Both the position numbers and the translations under genes were made by a program. From NCBI GenBank assembly GCA_963578625.1, contig CAUZEO010000201.1, forward strand, positions 1 to 9,759: DNA of 9,759 nucleotides, read 5' to 3'. Source of the stretch: CAUZEO01 sp963578625 (GTDB lineage: Bacteria > Verrucomicrobiota > Kiritimatiellia > SLOV01). This document shows positions 1-6,005 of the stretch, piece by piece; position 1 is the stretch's first letter; each line of letters opens with the position of its first letter. Under the pieces are notes generated by a model. It had not been told where the DNA came from. It worked only from the letters and a program-made list of their open reading frames with translations, and ran no database searches.

Positions 1-1
1 C

Positions 2-316
2 CTGCCGGAGTGGGACGCGTACAACGTGGAGGTGGGTCGCAAGGTTGTGCTACGCAGCCCGGTGGGACGAAGGCGGGAAGTCCCGGCCACCGTCACCGCG
101 CTCGGCCCGGAAATTCTGGCCCTTCCCGGCCGCATCAGTCCGGTCCCGGGCCAGACCATGCGAGGGCGCCGCATTATTCTTGAGCCGGAAGATCCAGAAG
201 CCTTTCTCCCCGGGGAATCGGTCTCCATCCACATGGCGGAACCGTGGTGGATGGGGCTCGGACGGAGAACACAGCCGGGGGAAGCGGTCGAAGGCGTCGA
301 GGTTTCCAACCGATAA
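2..316 (+). CDS. Periplasmic adaptor (HlyD/RND membrane fusion protein), C-terminal fragment
   Basis: The last 104 codons of a gene that begins upstream of the window, read in frame from base 2 to the TAA at 314-316. The visible protein is mostly beta-strand-like, with a short turn motif PGESVSIHM near the end. This matches the membrane-proximal/beta-barrel end of adaptor proteins, where a 'PG.xV' turn precedes the final strand. Such adaptors bridge an inner-membrane pump and an outer-membrane channel. The family call rests on this weak motif and, more strongly, on the coupled TolC-family gene directly downstream: the TAA shares its last A with the next ATG. An internal GTG at 26 could be mistaken for a start, but the open frame continues past it to the window edge, so the gene is truncated by the window and not short. 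The class of pump served (RND, ABC or MFS) cannot be told from here. Confidence 0.68.
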   Translation: MPEWDAYNVEVGRKVVLRSPVGRRREVPATVTALGPEILALPGRISPVPGQTMRGRRIILEPEDPEAFLPGESVSIHMAEPWWMGLGRRTQPGEAVEGVEVSNR

Positions 317-1674
317 TGAGGATGCTTATTCCAGGGTGCCTGCTTTTTCTGGTGGCCGGCTGCGCCGGGCCGGATCCGCATCTCGCGCATCCGGGCACGC
401 CCGTCGCTCCGGTCACGGATGAAGTCGCTCCGTTCCCTGCGGTCCCCGATGCGCCGATGTCGATAGAGCAGGCAATCTCCCTTGCCCTGGCCGAAAGCGC
501 GCGCCTCGATCCGTATCGGATCGGGATGCAGGTGGCCCGGGAGGAAAAGAACGCCGCCCGCGATCTGCAAGATCCGGAAATCAGATTCGCCTACGGCGAG
601 AGCAAGCGTACCGAGAAACTGGCACTGGGGACTGAGCAGGAAAGCCATCAGCGATACCGGGGCGTCCTGAGAATCTTCCCACCCAACCCCTGGGTGCGAA
701 ACGCGGTAAGCAAGGCCGGGGATGCGCGCATACAACTCGCGGCGGCAAATATGAGGGCGGCTGAAATTGAAGTTGCAGCCCGGGTCCACGAACTGTTTCA
801 AAAGGTCCGGCGCCGACGCGCCGAACGCGAGATACTTCAACGCATCTTCGATGTCCGCCGTGAACAGCTCGAGCAAACCGAAGAGAGATTATCACGAGGA
901 GCCGGCACCTCGCCCGACGTCTTGATGGCGCGCATCGACTCCCTGGATGCAAGGATGGACTCGGAAAAGGCATTCATCGATCAACAACGGGCGATAACCG
1001 ACCTCGCGGCATATCTCGGATTCGAAGACGGGAACGAACTTGAGCTGGCGTTTCCGCCCATTCCCCCGCCCACGGATTGGGATCTGGAGATGCTGACGGC
1101 GCGGGCGTTCGGTCGACGCTCCGACCTGGCCGCGGTTGATTGGAGGGCCGAAACTGCGCAATGGGATCTTTCGGCGGCGCGCCGGGTTTCCGTCCCCTGG
1201 TTCGCGCATATCCAGGGGGCCTACACCGAGGAGGATCGTGCGGATGTCGACGAGAACTCGTGGTCTGTTCAGGCGGCGGTGGAGCTACCCCTTTTCAGCT
1301 TTCGCAACAGTGATGTCGGTATCGCGGAGGCCGAACTCGAGCAGTTTCGAGCTGACGCCGAGCGTGCCCGGGCCCAGGTACGGGCCGAGGTGCGAAGGAA
1401 CCTCGCACAATTGCGCCAGGCCCGTACCGAGTTGGATCGATTCAAGCAAGAGACCGCACCCGTCCTGGAGGAACTGAACGCGAGCCTGGCATCCGACGTA
1501 GGCAACACCTTAAGCCCGGACGACCGCGCCGACCTGCTCGAAGGCATACTCAAAGCCGAGCAACTGCGACTGGAATCGGTCCTGGCCTACCAGCGCGCAT
1601 GGATCGAACTTCAGATCGCCATCGGCTCGGAATGGCTGATCCAACCCACGAACGATGCGCCTGGGAATGAATAA
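316..1674 (+). CDS. TolC-family outer-membrane efflux lipoprotein
   Basis: A 452-residue outer-membrane factor of the OEP/TolC family, expected to form a trimeric channel-tunnel that carries substrates out through the adaptor encoded just upstream. Residues 1-16 form a lipoprotein signal peptide with lipobox V-A-G-C, so Cys16 would be lipidated; Ala17 at the +2 position agrees with sorting to the outer membrane. The mature protein has the usual two-fold organisation. The first half starts near residue 48 (MSIEQAISLALAES) and runs through long charged helices at about 130-235. The second half runs from about 255 and includes the strand motif VQAAVELPLF (318-327) and long coiled-coil helices at about 335-435. 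ATG 316 is preferred over an upstream in-frame start at 244 because it begins the signal peptide, overlaps the preceding stop (TAATG) and has a weak GAGG at 299-302. This geometry implies translational coupling. The substrate is unknown. Confidence 0.9.
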   Translation: MRMLIPGCLLFLVAGCAGPDPHLAHPGTPVAPVTDEVAPFPAVPDAPMSIEQAISLALAESARLDPYRIGMQVAREEKNAARDLQDPEIRFAYGESKRTEKLALGTEQESHQRYRGVLRIFPPNPWVRNAVSKAGDARIQLAAANMRAAEIEVAARVHELFQKVRRRRAEREILQRIFDVRREQLEQTEERLSRGAGTSPDVLMARIDSLDARMDSEKAFIDQQRAITDLAAYLGFEDGNELELAFPPIPPPTDWDLEMLTARAFGRRSDLAAVDWRAETAQWDLSAARRVSVPWFAHIQGAYTEEDRADVDENSWSVQAAVELPLFSFRNSDVGIAEAELEQFRADAERARAQVRAEVRRNLAQLRQARTELDRFKQETAPVLEELNASLASDVGNTLSPDDRADLLEGILKAEQLRLESVLAYQRAWIELQIAIGSEWLIQPTNDAPGNE

Positions 1675-1682
1675 GCCCTAAC

Positions 1683-1707
1683 GGCTCGAAACAGCATCGC
1701 TGGAGCC
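1683..1707 (+). terminator. Stem-loop just after the TolC-family gene
   Basis: Nine bases after the stop codon, ggctc (1683-1687) pairs with gagcc (1703-1707) and, inside a four-base bulge (gaaa), cagc (1692-1695) pairs with gctg (1699-1702) around a three-base loop. It could end or protect the efflux-operon transcript. There is no T-run after it (the sequence continues aaatgaaatag), so it is not a classical intrinsic terminator and may only be a transcript-end structure. Confidence 0.35.
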
Positions 1708-1715
1708 AAATGAAA

Positions 1716-1747
1716 TAGCGGAAGTCGCCAAAACTTCCGGTCGGCGA
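1716..1747 (+). repeat. Hairpin repeat, copy 1
   Basis: A perfect 7-bp stem cggaagt (1719-1725) / acttccg (1733-1739) with loop cgccaaa, preceded by TAG and followed by gtcggcga. The same element returns in inverted orientation at 2216-2247, identical at 31 of 32 positions by eye, and a third, slightly different copy lies at 4720-4744. A short palindrome scattered in gene ends and spacers is typical of REP-like dispersed repeats. No open reading frame is associated with it. Confidence 0.75.
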
Positions 1748-1970
1748 CATACAAGCTCGACAAAGAAAAATCATCCAGAGTGACAATGAATTTGAGAGAT
1801 CGTAGTACGAAGAAGAGCTTCACTCTTCGAATTGCGAATCGGTCAGATCGATCCTGGCCCTTCCCGAGTTCCGGATGCCTCGACACGGGCGCCTCCGAAT
1901 TTCCGGCCTGCACCCCAAGAACTTTTCTTCCGCGTGTAACGTTCGACGCCCGTTCCTGAAGCACACAGCA
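1748..1970. other. Spacer without a credible gene
   Basis: Between repeat copy 1 and the hairpin at 1971 I see no gene with a plausible start and family signature. Open frames on the minus strand here (1611-1979, 1843-2043) have compositions unlike the neighbouring genes. A weak inverted repeat gaagag/ctcttc lies near 1811-1827. A promoter for the downstream gene would be expected in this stretch, but no good -35/-10 pair stands out. Confidence 0.5.
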
Positions 1971-1991
1971 GGAAGGCAATGACTGCCTTCC
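1971..1991 (+). other. Perfect 8-bp hairpin upstream of the hydrolase remnant
   Basis: The sequence ggaaggca (1971-1978), loop atgac, tgccttcc (1984-1991) is a perfect inverted repeat. It lies 14 bases upstream of the ribosome binding site of the following open frame. It could be a leader stem-loop or an operator-like palindrome for the original hydrolase gene. There is no T-tract, so a terminator is less likely. An ATG at 1979 falls in the loop and is in frame with the downstream gene, but ATG 2018 has the better ribosome binding site. Confidence 0.4.
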
Positions 1992-2017
1992 AGAAACAGG
2001 AATACGGAAGGAAGATC

Positions 2018-2398
2018 ATGAACCGTTTCACGAGAAAGTACATTGTCGCGCTACTTCTAGGGGTTTTACCCGCGGCAATTCCCGGAAGCCGGATGGCCGT
2101 TGGCCTAGAAATTGTCGAAGAAGAGATCGGATCCGGTTCGGTGTACGGTCTTTTTCTTCAGGACGGCTGGAATGGTGACCTGGCGCTTTATGCGCACGGT
2201 TATGTCGACGCCTCTTCGCCGATCGGAAGTTTTGGCGACTTCCGCTACATGGGAATCCGTTCAATTCAAAATCAAAAACTTGCCCAACCGCAGGCAGGAT
2301 CCAAAATTCCCCTTCGCGAACTTCGGGGTTCAAAATCCCCTCATCCCGGACCTCGTATCCCGCTCCCGCAATCCTGGACCTTGCATCCCCGCGACTGA
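2018..2398 (+). pseudogene. Truncated secreted alpha/beta-hydrolase (N-terminal remnant)
   Basis: An open frame of 126 codons starting at ATG 2018, with a strong ribosome binding site GGAAGGA at 2006-2012. Residues 1 to about 25 are a signal peptide (basic MNRFTRKY, then hydrophobic IVALLLGVLPAAIP). Residues 38-65 (GSGSVYGLFLQDGWNGDLALYAHGY) look like the first strands of an extracytoplasmic alpha/beta-hydrolase, where a 'p.nWNGdlvlyaHGy' segment leads to the oxyanion-hole His-Gly. The similarity stops at about residue 66-69, exactly where the inverted hairpin repeat begins (2216-2247). The remaining 57 codons read through repeat and low-information sequence, rich in Pro, Arg and Ser, to TGA at 2396-2398. 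The nucleophile elbow (GxSxG) and the rest of the catalytic triad are absent, so an active enzyme is very unlikely. A signal-peptide-bearing short peptide could still be made. The hydrolase assignment is from memory of the family motif. Confidence 0.6.
2216..2247 (-). repeat. Hairpin repeat, copy 2 (inverted)
   Basis: The reverse complement of copy 1: stem cggaagt (2224-2230) / acttccg (2238-2244), loop tttggcg, with the shared flanks tcgccga on the left and cta on the right. It lies exactly 500 bases from copy 1 and in the opposite orientation, and it is inside the open frame of the hydrolase remnant at the point where family similarity ends. It is translated there as SFGDFRY. Confidence 0.75.
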
Positions 2399-2430
2399 AC
2401 ACGTAGGGTTTGAAGCCAATCCCGATTTCA
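2248..2430. other. Low-information spacer after repeat copy 2
   Basis: This stretch is translated as the tail of the hydrolase remnant up to 2398 but shows no protein-family signal in any frame. It contains recurring short words (tcaaaatc, tccaaaatt, ttcaaaatccc, atcccg) that suggest degenerate repeat sequence. The leader of the next gene, with its ribosome binding site, starts at its right edge. Confidence 0.45.
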
Positions 2431-2437
2431 GGAAGGA
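2431..2437 (+). promoter_or_regulatory. Ribosome binding site deciding the start at 2446
   Basis: GGAAGGA lies 8 bases before ATG 2446. It supports this start over an in-frame ATG at 2410 that would place 12 hydrophilic residues ahead of the membrane anchor. Confidence 0.7.
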
Positions 2438-2445
2438 TTCGCACC

Positions 2446-4722
2446 ATGAATAAAAAAACCAATTACACCAGGCTGCTCGGATTGTCTGTTATTCTGGTAG
2501 TCACGGTCCTTGCCTGGATCACCGGTTCAACGATCGGTGAAGACGACAAAGGAACCCAAATGACCGCAGAAGTCCGTAAACCGATCCCACCCCCGGAACA
2601 GTTGGCCAAACTGCCTTCAGACGGCGGCCCCGAATACAACCGACTGGTCTTTTCGCAAAGTCCCTACCTTCTTCAGCATGCCGGAAATCCGGTGGACTGG
2701 CATCCCTGGGGCGATGAGGCATTCGAAAAATCCCGCAAGGAAAACAAGCCTGTATTCCTTTCAATCGGGTACTCCACCTGCCATTGGTGCCACGTCATGG
2801 AGCACGAGTCATTTGAAGACGCCGAGGTGGCAGCTCTCATGAACGAGTTGTTTATCCCGGTCAAAGTAGACCGGGAGGAGCGCCCCGACGTCGACAAAAT
2901 TTACATGGACGTGACCCAGGCAATGACCGGACACGGCGGGTGGCCGATGACCGTCATCCTTACTCCAGACCGGAAACCGTTTTTTGCCGGCACGTACTTT
3001 CCAAAGACGAGTCGTTTCGGAAAGCCCGGCATGCTCGACTTGCTGCCGCAGCTCTCCGCCGCCTGGAAAGACAGAAGAACGGAAGTCGAGGAAAGCGCCG
3101 ACAAGATTTCCGAACACCTAGCCCAGATGAACCGGTCGATCGCGGGCGAAGGCCTCGATGAGGAGTCCTTGCACCTCGCCTTCAATCAACTCTCCTCAAG
3201 GTTCGACGATACGCATGGCGGCTTCGGCAGCGCGCCGAAGTTTCCAACCCCGCAGAACCTCACGTTTCTGACACGGTACGGGAAGCGCACCGGGAACCCC
3301 GATGCATTAAAAATAGTGGAGACGACCCTGGTGAAAATGCGCCTGGGCGGGATGTACGACCAGGTCGGCTTCGGATTTCACCGGTATTCCACGGACCGCA
3401 CCTGGTTGCTGCCCCATTTCGAAAAGATGCTCTATGACCAAGCCCTGGTAGCCATCGCGTATCTTGACGCTGCCCGGATCATCGATAACCCGCTTCTCAA
3501 GCAGACCGCACACGAAGTGTTTACCTATGTTCTTCGTGACCTGACGTCACCAGAAGGCGGATTTTTCAGTGCCGAGGACGCAGACAGCGAAGGGGTTGAA
3601 GGCAAGTTCTACGTGTGGTCGACAGATGAAGTCGAGTCAATCCTTGGAACGGAGGATGCCGATCTATATGTCCGCGTGTTCAACCTGAAGCCGGGTGGAA
3701 ACTTCTCCCACGAAGCCGGCGGCCATGGCGGCGACAATGACAACATACCGCACTTAAACGATCCGCTCCCGGTTGTGGCCAAAAAACTGGGCATGGATCC
3801 GCAGGTTCTGGCGGATAAATTGGAAGCAAGCCGCCAAAAACTCTTCGATGTCCGCGAGAAACGAATCCATCCGTTCAAGGACGACAAGATTCTAACAGAC
3901 TGGAACGGCTTGATGATTGCGGCGCTTGCCCAAGGCTCCATTGTTCTGGAAGAACCCAGGTACGCCAACGCAGCAAAGAGGGCAGCTGAGTTTATGATCG
4001 ATCAGCTTACTGCTTCAAACGGCCGGCTCCACAAGCGATACCGGGCCGGCAGCGCAGGACTGCCCGCCCACATTGAGGACTACGCTTTCGCAAGTTGGGG
4101 GATGTTGGATCTGTATGAAGCCACTTTCGATGTGAAATATCTGAAAGAAGCGCAACGGCTCTCCGATATTCTACTGGCCCGTTTCTGGGACGAATCCCAG
4201 GGCGGCCTGTTTCTCACCGCGGACGATGGCGAAAAGCTGCTGGTTCGGGCGAAAGAGGTTTATGACGGCGCGATTCCTTCAGGAAATTCCGTGGCCGCGG
4301 AAAACTTTTTGCGCCTGGGGCGGATGACGGGCGACACGAAGTATGAAGAAAAAGCGGATGCGGTATTCAAGGCGTTCAGCCCCCAGGTAAGTCAACAGCC
4401 TTCGGCATTCAATCAACTGATGAACGCACTTGATTTCGCGGTCGGCCCGTCGTTTGAGATCGTGGTCGCCGGGACGCCGGGCGATTCCAATACCGCTGAC
4501 ATGCTGGCGGCCTTGCGAAAACCCTTCCTGCCGAATGCCGTATTTCTCTTTCGCTCCAGCGCGGACGATGGAAAAGCATTGTCAGCCCTGGCGCCCTACA
4601 CCGCAACGATGACACAGCGCGAAGGCAAGGCCACCGCATACGTCTGCGAAAACTTCGTGTGCAACCAGCCAACAACAGATATCCAAAAGATGCTGTCTCA
4701 CCTCGGCCTCGAGTCCAAGTAG
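2446..4722 (+). CDS. Membrane-anchored thioredoxin-domain protein, YyaL/SPATA20 (DUF255) family
   Basis: A 758-residue protein. A signal anchor covers residues 10-30 (LLGLSVILVVTVLAWITGST) after a basic start, and a short acidic/proline-rich linker follows. The DUF255 thioredoxin-like domain spans about residues 63-230, with the CxxC motif CHWC at 112-115 inside GYSTCHWCHVMEHESF, VDREERPDVD (141-150) and GHGGWPMTV (162-170). The rest is the family's alpha/alpha-barrel, glycosidase-like region with GFGSAPKFP (259-267), HFEKMLYDQA (324-333), SAEDADSEGVEGKFYVW (375-391), DDKILTDWNGLM (479-490) and the C-terminal VCENFVC (733-739). All landmark blocks are present, so the gene looks intact. The biochemical role of this family is poorly defined; a thiol redox role is inferred from CxxC. 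Most family members I know of lack a membrane segment, so the predicted outward-facing placement is a distinctive trait. Its TAG stop is the first triplet of repeat copy 3. Confidence 0.92.
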   Translation: MNKKTNYTRLLGLSVILVVTVLAWITGSTIGEDDKGTQMTAEVRKPIPPPEQLAKLPSDGGPEYNRLVFSQSPYLLQHAGNPVDWHPWGDEAFEKSRKENKPVFLSIGYSTCHWCHVMEHESFEDAEVAALMNELFIPVKVDREERPDVDKIYMDVTQAMTGHGGWPMTVILTPDRKPFFAGTYFPKTSRFGKPGMLDLLPQLSAAWKDRRTEVEESADKISEHLAQMNRSIAGEGLDEESLHLAFNQLSSRFDDTHGGFGSAPKFPTPQNLTFLTRYGKRTGNPDALKIVETTLVKMRLGGMYDQVGFGFHRYSTDRTWLLPHFEKMLYDQALVAIAYLDAARIIDNPLLKQTAHEVFTYVLRDLTSPEGGFFSAEDADSEGVEGKFYVWSTDEVESILGTEDADLYVRVFNLKPGGNFSHEAGGHGGDNDNIPHLNDPLPVVAKKLGMDPQVLADKLEASRQKLFDVREKRIHPFKDDKILTDWNGLMIAALAQGSIVLEEPRYANAAKRAAEFMIDQLTASNGRLHKRYRAGSAGLPAHIEDYAFASWGMLDLYEATFDVKYLKEAQRLSDILLARFWDESQGGLFLTADDGEKLLVRAKEVYDGAIPSGNSVAAENFLRLGRMTGDTKYEEKADAVFKAFSPQVSQQPSAFNQLMNALDFAVGPSFEIVVAGTPGDSNTADMLAALRKPFLPNAVFLFRSSADDGKALSALAPYTATMTQREGKATAYVCENFVCNQPTTDIQKMLSHLGLESK

Positions 4723-4744
4723 CGGAAGTCGCCGAGACTTCCGG
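4720..4744 (+). repeat. Hairpin repeat, copy 3, overlapping a stop codon
   Basis: Stem cggaagt (4723-4729) / acttccg (4737-4743) with loop cgccgag, in the same orientation as copy 1. The loop differs from copy 1 at two positions and the right flank (gcgcgg) does not match. The leading TAG is the stop codon of the thioredoxin-domain gene. The element fills most of the 32-base gap between two convergent genes, so it may act as a bidirectional transcript-end hairpin, although there is no T-run. Confidence 0.75.
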
Positions 4745-4754
4745 GCGCGGAATA

Positions 4755-5933
4755 TCAGTTCCTCATGATATCCGTAAATACCGGATAGTGATCTGAAACA
4801 TGGCGCCGGGAATTACCGGGTTCCGCGTGGCTGTCGTCCGTGTCAACACCTTCCTGTAGCGCAATCAGCGGAGTGATCTTCCAAGGATTCTGTATAAGCT
4901 CGGAATTAACAAGGACACGATCGAATGCAGCAGGTGGAAACATGAATTCCGGGTCGCCACGTCGCGTTGGAATCGTGGTGCGGTCGGAAATCGGGCGTCC
5001 CCTCCAGAGGTCCACATAATCGGAGAGCGGATCCAGGCTGGGATCGGAAAGAAAACGCTCATTCTCCGGATCGACGTTCATGTCGCCCGCGATCATGATT
5101 TCCCACTCGTGAGATGTCCGATCGGAAACGAACCGCTCCGCATCTTCCTGGAGAATTTCGATTCCGCGCCGGCGCTTCACCCGGTTCTTTTCCGCCGACC
5201 CCCAATTCGATTTCAGATGGGTCACGTAGCAAAGGAAGCGGCGGGTATCGTCCAACGCAACGGTGAAGCGCAGCAGACCCCTGGGCGGCGCATTCTGAAA
5301 TTTCAGCTCCCCGAAATCGATCTCAACCGCTTGCTCGATCGGAAGACGCGACAGCACCGCCAGGTTCAGCTTCACGGATTGACCCAATCGCTCGAACGCG
5401 GTGATGTAGCCCACCGAAAAAGTGTCGCCGCAGTACTCGTTCAGCCTCAGGAGTGACCGAACGTTCTCGATCTCCTGGATCATGAGTATGTCCGGCTCGA
5501 TCTTCCGAATGATCTCGGACGCAAAGAACGCTTGCCGCCGCTGCCGCTCCGTCGTCCGTTTCGGGCCGTCATGGTAGCCGTCCGCGAAATTTTCAATGTT
5601 GTAGCTGCAGACCCGGATCCTCTCGCCCGGCACAACTCCAACCGCGGGATTGTCGAAGACCGGATCAAGAAACACCCGCGAACTGGCCTTCCACATCGAG
5701 GCGGGTGGAGGCCCGGAATCCAGCGAAGGCTCCGGCTCAGCCGGGGCGGGACCCGCAACAACGACGGGCTGGGACGTGGCCGGAGAACCAGGAGGTACAC
5801 CCTGCGCATCTAGCGCCGATTTTACTGCTTCTTCGAGCCCGCTATACGACAGCAGGTAGTTTAACGTGATGGTTAGCAGCAGAAGCACCACGAATAGCAC
5901 CAAAGATATCGGTATGACATGCTTTCCTTGCAT
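4755..5933 (-). CDS. Membrane-anchored endonuclease/exonuclease/phosphatase (EEP) family protein
   Basis: A 392-residue protein from ATG 5933 to TGA at 4757-4755. Residues 6-30 form an N-terminal membrane anchor (VIPISLVLFVVLLLLTITLN). A Pro/Ala/Ser/Glu-rich linker follows at about 45-80, then the EEP (DNase I-like) fold at about 105-390. Key motifs are all visible: SYNIENF (110-116), IQEIEN (152-157, metal-binding Glu), THLKSN (238-243), GDMNVD (283-288, catalytic Asp and Asn), FDRV (337-340) and SDHYPV (380-385, catalytic His). The enzyme is therefore predicted to be an active Mg-dependent phosphodiesterase or phosphatase held on the periplasmic side. Whether it acts on DNA, RNA, lipid or another phosphoester cannot be read from the sequence. 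The frame extends upstream to a TTG at 5981 (408 residues), but that start lacks a ribosome binding site and would put 16 polar residues before the anchor; ATG 5933 also has only a weak site. It is divergent from the diguanylate cyclase gene. Confidence 0.88.
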   Translation of the reverse strand: MQGKHVIPISLVLFVVLLLLTITLNYLLSYSGLEEAVKSALDAQGVPPGSPATSQPVVVAGPAPAEPEPSLDSGPPPASMWKASSRVFLDPVFDNPAVGVVPGERIRVCSYNIENFADGYHDGPKRTTERQRRQAFFASEIIRKIEPDILMIQEIENVRSLLRLNEYCGDTFSVGYITAFERLGQSVKLNLAVLSRLPIEQAVEIDFGELKFQNAPPRGLLRFTVALDDTRRFLCYVTHLKSNWGSAEKNRVKRRRGIEILQEDAERFVSDRTSHEWEIMIAGDMNVDPENERFLSDPSLDPLSDYVDLWRGRPISDRTTIPTRRGDPEFMFPPAAFDRVLVNSELIQNPWKITPLIALQEGVDTDDSHAEPGNSRRHVSDHYPVFTDIMRN

Positions 5934-5991
5934 GGATCGGGTTCTCGTCGTTAAGTAGGCTGTCGAATCCACGCGAAACAAGTCAACCGGT

Positions 5992-5997
5992 AAAGGA
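5992..5997 (+). promoter_or_regulatory. Ribosome binding site for the TTG start at 6006
   Basis: AAAGGA, 8 bases before TTG 6006. An in-frame TAA at 5991-5993 rules out any earlier start, so this site supports the rare TTG. A second in-frame TTG at 6033 is also preceded by a purine-rich AGGAAGAGG and cannot be excluded. Confidence 0.6.
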
Positions 5998-6005
5998 AAG
6001 TATCA

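Noticed and set aside
244..315. Upstream in-frame start for the TolC-family gene
   Set aside because: It would add 24 polar, arginine-rich residues before the lipoprotein signal peptide and overlap the adaptor gene. ATG 316 with the TAATG overlap fits better.
581..1553. Several overlapping antisense and alternate-frame open frames within the TolC-family gene
   Set aside because: They are arginine/serine-rich shadows typical of GC-rich coding sequence. The TolC frame explains the region fully.
1611..2043. Minus-strand open frames in the spacer upstream of the hydrolase remnant
   Set aside because: They run antisense through the end of the TolC-family gene or across the repeat, with no recognisable domains and no supporting start signals.
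1716..2247. The segment between inverted repeats as an insertion sequence
   Set aside because: There is no transposase or other recombinase frame between the repeats and no evident target-site duplication. It is kept only as a repeat-bracketed segment.
5934..6005. A divergent promoter pair between the EEP and diguanylate cyclase genes
   Set aside because: A weak minus-strand TTGTTT/TACTTA pair with an 18-base gap can be drawn, but it is too degenerate to report. Promoters are expected here but cannot be placed by eye.
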